A stretch of DNA of 8,372 nt, from contig CADCOZ010000116.1 in assembly GCA_902803125.1 (NCBI GenBank), forward strand, positions 1-8,372, in the 5' to 3' direction. Of the stretch, positions 5,406-8,372 are shown piece after piece (the stretch's first letter is position 1; the number at the start of each line of letters is the position of its first letter). Origin of the DNA: an uncultured Ruminococcus sp. GTDB taxonomy: Bacteria > Bacillota > Clostridia > Oscillospirales > Acutalibacteraceae. Position numbers and translations under genes: made by a program. Below the pieces are notes generated by a model, which was given only the letters and a program-made list of their open reading frames with translations, searched no databases and was not told the origin of the DNA.

Positions 5406-8035
5406 AATATAAGCTGAGTGAGGTTGCAAAGGATCTGAATTTATCGAATAAGGAAGTGGCAGAGATGCTGAAAGCCCGTCTTGGGGTTGTCAGAAAGCCG
5501 GCCACCGCCCTGACCGAAGAAGAACTGAATATGATTTTTGAGTATTTCACCCAAGCCAACAGCGTTAGTGATTTTGCGGCTTATTATGCATCAGGTGATG
5601 AAGAACCGGCACCGGCTCCCGCTCCGGCCACTGCTCCGGCTACTCCCGCCTCAACAGCGGCACCCGCTCCGGCTCCGACAGAAGCTCCGGCGGCTCCTGC
5701 GTCCACAGCGGCACCCGCACCGGCAGAGGTTCCCGCAGAAAAACCTGCTAAAGCGGAAAAAACCGCCAAAACGGAAAAACCCGCCAAAGCCGGAAAGTCT
5801 GCCGAAAGCGGTGAAGCCCCCAAAAGACAAGAAAGACCCAAGAAACAAGACGGCAAAGCATCCGGTGACAAGCGAGGTGACCGAGGCGACAGAAGCCGTC
5901 AGGGAAAACCGGCCGCAGACGGCGAACGCAGACAGCAGGCCCCGCGTGACAAGAAACCCAATGCACCCGCTCCCAAACCACAGCCCAAGCCGCAGACACC
6001 CGCTCCGGCCACTGCTCCCCCGCAGGACAGCAGTCAGCAGGCTACACAGCAGGACGGTGCTTTCGGCAGCAGAAGCCGTGTGATCAATACCCGTTCATCG
6101 AACGTGGATATCGAGCGTTATAACGAAAAATATGACCGTATGGCCAGTGAAAGAATGCACAACGTCAATACGGTTTCCCGCCAGAAGATTACCCAGCGTT
6201 CACAGCAGAAAGGAAAGCCCCGTACCTCCCGCAAGGAAACCGAACAGGAAAGAATGCGGCGTATTGAAAAGGACAGAAAAGCCAAGCCCATTACCGTTCA
6301 GATTCCCGATGAAATCACCGTTGGCGAATTGGCACTGCGGTTAAAGGCCAGAGCCGCCGAAGTCATCACCAAACTGATGGCTCTGGGCGTAATGGCCAGC
6401 GTTAACAATGTTATCGACTTTGACACCGCTTCCTTGGTAGCGATGGAGTTCCACGCCAAGGTTGAAAAAGAAACCATTGAAACCATTGAGGAACGCATTA
6501 TTGACGACAGTGACGATGCCGATGAAAATCTGGTCACCCGTGCGCCCGTGGTGGTTGTCATGGGACACGTTGACCACGGCAAGACCTCTCTGCTGGACTG
6601 TATCCGTCATGCCCATGTGACCGCCACCGAAGCCGGCGGCATTACACAGCATATTGGTGCTTATCGTGTATCGCTGGACGACAGAGAAATCACCTTCTTG
6701 GATACCCCCGGCCATGAAGCCTTTACCACCATGAGAGCCAGAGGTGCTCAAGTTACAGATATTGCTATTCTGGTAGTGGCGGCTGATGACGGTATCATGC
6801 CGCAGACCATTGAAGCGATTAACCACGCCAAAGCCGCCGGCGTTTCTATTATTGTGGCCATCAACAAAATTGATAAGCCCGGTGCCAACGTGGAACAGGT
6901 CAAACAACAGCTGACCGAATATGAAATTGTTCCGGAGGAATGGGGCGGCGACACACCGGTCATTCCCGTTTCGGCTCACACCAAGGAAGGTATTGACGAC
7001 CTGCTTGAAATGGTATTGCTCGTAGCCGACATGAAGGAACTGAAAGCCAATCCCGACAGAGCCGCTAAAGGCACTGTCATTGAAGCCCGACTGGACAAAG
7101 GCCGTGGTCCTATTGCCACGGTTCTGGTACAAAACGGTACCTTGAAGGTGGGCGACATCATTGTAGCCGGCACAACGGTTGGCCGTGTTCGTGCGATGAT
7201 GAACGACAAGGGACAGCGTGTTAAGAGTGCGGGACCGTCCGTACCGGTAGAAATCACCGGCTTGGACGATGTGCCGACCGGCGGCGATACATTCAATGCC
7301 GTATCGGACGAACGTCTTGCCCGTGAACTGGTAGAACAGCGTAAAACCGCCGCCAAGGAAGAACGCTTCAACAGCCGTACCAAGGTTACACTCGACAACC
7401 TCTTTGACCAGATGCGTCTGGACGACATGAAGGAACTGAAAATCATCGTCAAGGCCGATGTACAGGGTTCTGTGGAAGCGGTTCGTCAGTCACTGGAAAA
7501 GCTCACGAACGAAGAAATCCGTGTTAACGTCATTCATAGCGGTGTTGGTGCGATTCGTGAATCGGACGTTATGCTGGCTTCTGCCTCCAATGCGATTATT
7601 GTCGGCTTCAATGTGCGTCCCGATGCGGTAGCCGAAGAGAACGCTAAGCGTGACGGCGTTGATATGCGTCTGTACAGAATTATTTATGACTGCATCGAAG
7701 AAATCGAAGCGGCCATGAAGGGTATGCTGGCACCGAAATTCAAGGAAACGATTCTCGGCAAGGTAGAAGTCCGCCAGACCTATAAAATCACGAACGTCGG
7801 ACTGGTTTCCGGTTCTTATGTTCTCAGCGGCAAGGTTGTTCGAGGAGCGCAGGTGCGTGTTGTGCGTGACGGCATTGTTATTGCCGATGACATTATCGCC
7901 TCTCTCCAGCGTTTCAAAGATTCCGTGAAGGAAGTCGCCGCCGGCTACGAATGCGGCATCACCCTTGAACGCTTCAACGACATCAAAGAAGGCGACATCT
8001 TCGAAATCTACCAGATGGAACAGATCCAGCAGTAA
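5402..8035 (+). CDS. infB: Translation initiation factor IF-2
   Basis: GTPase that brings initiator fMet-tRNA to the 30S subunit and promotes 50S joining. It has 877 residues. Order: IF2_N domain (1-51, '[21 protein letters not shown]'-like start), a disordered Ala/Pro/Lys/Gln-rich segment (about 62-225), a basic helical stretch, a second IF2_N-like segment ('[21 protein letters not shown]', about 300-325), then the G domain: G1 GHVDHGKT (388-395), G2 '[10 protein letters not shown]' (412-421), G3 DTPGH (434-438), G4 NKID (488-491), G5 SAH (524-526). Domains II-IV follow to the C-terminus, the last being the fMet-tRNA binding part. All GTPase motifs are intact. The length is close to that of E. 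coli IF2 (890). The start is set by AGGAGG 7 nt before the ATG at 5402. It is the last gene of the operon inside the window; the gene usually next, rbfA, is absent here. Confidence 0.97.
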   Translation: MKYKLSEVAKDLNLSNKEVAEMLKARLGVVRKPATALTEEELNMIFEYFTQANSVSDFAAYYASGDEEPAPAPAPATAPATPASTAAPAPAPTEAPAAPASTAAPAPAEVPAEKPAKAEKTAKTEKPAKAGKSAESGEAPKRQERPKKQDGKASGDKRGDRGDRSRQGKPAADGERRQQAPRDKKPNAPAPKPQPKPQTPAPATAPPQDSSQQATQQDGAFGSRSRVINTRSSNVDIERYNEKYDRMASERMHNVNTVSRQKITQRSQQKGKPRTSRKETEQERMRRIEKDRKAKPITVQIPDEITVGELALRLKARAAEVITKLMALGVMASVNNVIDFDTASLVAMEFHAKVEKETIETIEERIIDDSDDADENLVTRAPVVVVMGHVDHGKTSLLDCIRHAHVTATEAGGITQHIGAYRVSLDDREITFLDTPGHEAFTTMRARGAQVTDIAILVVAADDGIMPQTIEAINHAKAAGVSIIVAINKIDKPGANVEQVKQQLTEYEIVPEEWGGDTPVIPVSAHTKEGIDDLLEMVLLVADMKELKANPDRAAKGTVIEARLDKGRGPIATVLVQNGTLKVGDIIVAGTTVGRVRAMMNDKGQRVKSAGPSVPVEITGLDDVPTGGDTFNAVSDERLARELVEQRKTAAKEERFNSRTKVTLDNLFDQMRLDDMKELKIIVKADVQGSVEAVRQSLEKLTNEEIRVNVIHSGVGAIRESDVMLASASNAIIVGFNVRPDAVAEENAKRDGVDMRLYRIIYDCIEEIEAAMKGMLAPKFKETILGKVEVRQTYKITNVGLVSGSYVLSGKVVRGAQVRVVRDGIVIADDIIASLQRFKDSVKEVAAGYECGITLERFNDIKEGDIFEIYQMEQIQQ
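5618..6018 (+). repeat. Degenerate internal repeats in the Ala/Pro-rich part of infB
   Basis: Two kinds of repeat are visible. The 20-mer CCCGCTCCGGCCACTGCTCC occurs exactly at 5618-5637 and at 5999-6018, flanking the low-complexity region. A 23-bp sequence at 5651-5673 recurs at 5702-5724 with 21 matches, a 51-bp (17-codon) period encoding ASTAAPAPA twice. All spacings between copies are multiples of three, so the frame is kept. Confidence 0.85.
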
Positions 8036-8042
8036 CAAAATG

Positions 8043-8059
8043 TTGGGGCTTTGCCCCAA
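8043..8059 (+). repeat. G/C-rich hairpin 8 bp after infB
   Basis: TTGGGGC/GCCCCAA, 7 bp with a TTT loop. It is followed by ACCCC rather than a T-run, so it is not an intrinsic terminator on the plus strand. It may protect the 3' end or belong to the repeat cluster that follows. Confidence 0.75.
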
Positions 8060-8065
8060 ACCCCA

Positions 8066-8107
8066 TTGGGGAACCCCCTTTTCTGGCGAAAAAAGGGTGT
8101 TCCCCAA
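8066..8107 (+). repeat. Long imperfect hairpin, G/C-rich ends
   Basis: TTGGGGAAC (8066-8074) pairs with GTTCCCCAA (8099-8107). After one C-T mismatch, CCCTTTT (8076-8082) pairs with AAAAGGG (8091-8097), around an 8-nt loop. That is 16 pairs in a 17-position stem. No T-run follows (GCCCCTCCCC). It looks like a dispersed intergenic repeat, and its 3' arm forms the edge of the inverted repeat at 8102. Confidence 0.8.
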
Positions 8108-8132
8108 GCCCCTCCCCTAAATTCGCTGACTT
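8102..8132 (+). repeat. Left copy of a 31-bp inverted repeat
   Basis: Begins CCCCAAGCCCC and ends TCGCTGACTT. It matches the reverse complement of 8297-8327 without gaps at 25 of 31 positions, the last ten being identical. A C-rich half followed by an A/T-rich step and TCGCTGACTT is the shared layout. Confidence 0.8.
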
Positions 8133-8167
8133 TTAGCACCGATTTTTTGCAGCGTTAACCCATACAA

Positions 8168-8219
8168 AAAACCTCCCTGCTTGTTCCGTTACAACGGTCA
8201 GCAGGGAGGTTTACTTTGT
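8168..8219 (+). terminator. Bidirectional intrinsic terminator after infB
   Basis: AAACCTCCCTGCT (8169-8181) pairs with AGCAGGGAGGTTT (8200-8212) over 13 bp. Inside, CCGT/ACGG (8186-8189/8194-8197) closes a TACA loop. On the plus strand the stem is followed by a broken T-run (TTTACTTTGT), which would end the rimP-infB transcript about 175 nt after infB. On the minus strand the run is better (GGTTTTTTGT), so it could also stop a convergent transcript entering from the right. Confidence 0.82.
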
Positions 8220-8232
8220 CATAAAACCATCT

Positions 8233-8264
8233 TTTCATCAACACAAAAGTTTAGGTTGGTGAAA
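8233..8264 (+). repeat. 10-bp stem-loop downstream of the terminator
   Basis: TTTCATCAAC (8233-8242) pairs with GTTGGTGAAA (8255-8264) including one U-G wobble, with a 12-nt loop. The wobble becomes an A-C mismatch on the other strand, so a plus-strand RNA would fold better. No role can be assigned; it lies between the two inverted repeat copies. Confidence 0.6.
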
Positions 8265-8296
8265 CGAAAGAATAAATCATAATGCTGATTTAGGTC

Positions 8297-8327
8297 AAGT
8301 CAGCGATTTTTGGAAGGGGGTTTGGGG
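8297..8327 (-). repeat. Right copy of the 31-bp inverted repeat
   Basis: Reverse complement begins CCCCAAACCCCC and ends TCGCTGACTT; partner of 8102-8132. The bases beyond it (8328-8372) are markedly G/C-rich and end in a TGGCC/GGCCA mini-hairpin cut by the window edge, so the element probably continues to the right. Confidence 0.8.
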
Positions 8328-8372
8328 GGTCTCGCCTGTCGGCTCGGTCCGGTCGCTTTGGCCTTGCGGCCA

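Larger units (their letters stand above)
8036..8372. other. Gene-free 337-bp region after infB
   Basis: No open frame with a ribosome site, and no tRNA or rRNA resemblance on either strand. What it holds is listed separately: two G/C-rich hairpins, the terminator, a stem-loop, and two inverted repeat copies. The start of rbfA, expected here in most firmicute operons, is not present. Confidence 0.8.

Noticed and set aside
6341..7132. 263-codon minus-strand open frame inside infB
   Set aside because: Shadow of the conserved IF2 GTPase domain, whose motifs are all in the plus frame.
8043..8107. Intrinsic terminator directly after infB
   Set aside because: Stems are strong but are followed by C-rich sequence, not T-runs; 8168-8219 fits better.
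8256..8283. Promoter TTGGTG-16-CATAAT for a gene to the right
   Set aside because: Both boxes are poor, it overlaps the stem-loop, and no gene start follows inside the window.

Overview
The window looks like chromosomal DNA of a Gram-positive anaerobe, Bacillota and probably class Clostridia. The gene order rimP-nusA-ylxR-ylxQ-infB is the classical firmicute transcription/translation operon, Shine-Dalgarno sites are strong (GGAGG type), and base composition looks balanced. The IF2 N-terminus and the G/C-rich intergenic repeats after infB remind me of Oscillospirales (Ruminococcaceae-like), but that finer placement is inference.

Left third, minus strand (1-2319): a tightly coupled three-gene amino-acid transport operon. 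A sodium-coupled NSS-family transporter (LeuT/MhsT/Tyt1-like) is followed by azlC and azlD, the two subunits of a branched-chain amino-acid exporter. Both junctions are ATGA overlaps, so translation is probably coupled. azlD runs off the left edge. A good sigma-A promoter (TTGACT-17-TAAAAT) lies upstream.

Centre (2320-2805): a 486-bp divergent control region. It holds the transporter promoter, the rimP promoter (TTGCAA-17-TAAAAT with an extended -10) and a leader of about 230 nt before rimP. The leader opens with a 14-bp hairpin capped by a GCGA (GNRA) tetraloop, followed by smaller, partly competing inverted repeats.

Plus strand (2806-8035): rimP (30S maturation), nusA (elongation, pausing and termination factor), ylxR/rnpM (RNase P modulator family), ylxQ (L7Ae-type RNA-binding protein) and infB (initiation factor IF2). 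All are complete and unbroken. nusA ends in an acidic tail containing a 36-bp tandem repeat; infB has a long Ala/Pro/Lys-rich segment with its own internal repeats. Together these proteins link ribosome assembly, transcription elongation, RNA processing and translation initiation.

Right end (8036-8372): 337 bp with no gene. rbfA, the usual next gene of this operon, is not within the window. The region holds two G/C-rich hairpins, a strong bidirectional terminator hairpin, another stem-loop, and a pair of 31-bp inverted repeats (25/31 identical) about 165 bp apart, which look like two oppositely oriented copies of a dispersed repeat.

Most of the window is conserved housekeeping. The parts worth a second look are the rimP leader RNA, the repeat cluster after infB, the repeat-bearing tails of NusA and IF2, and the NSS-AzlCD importer/exporter pairing.
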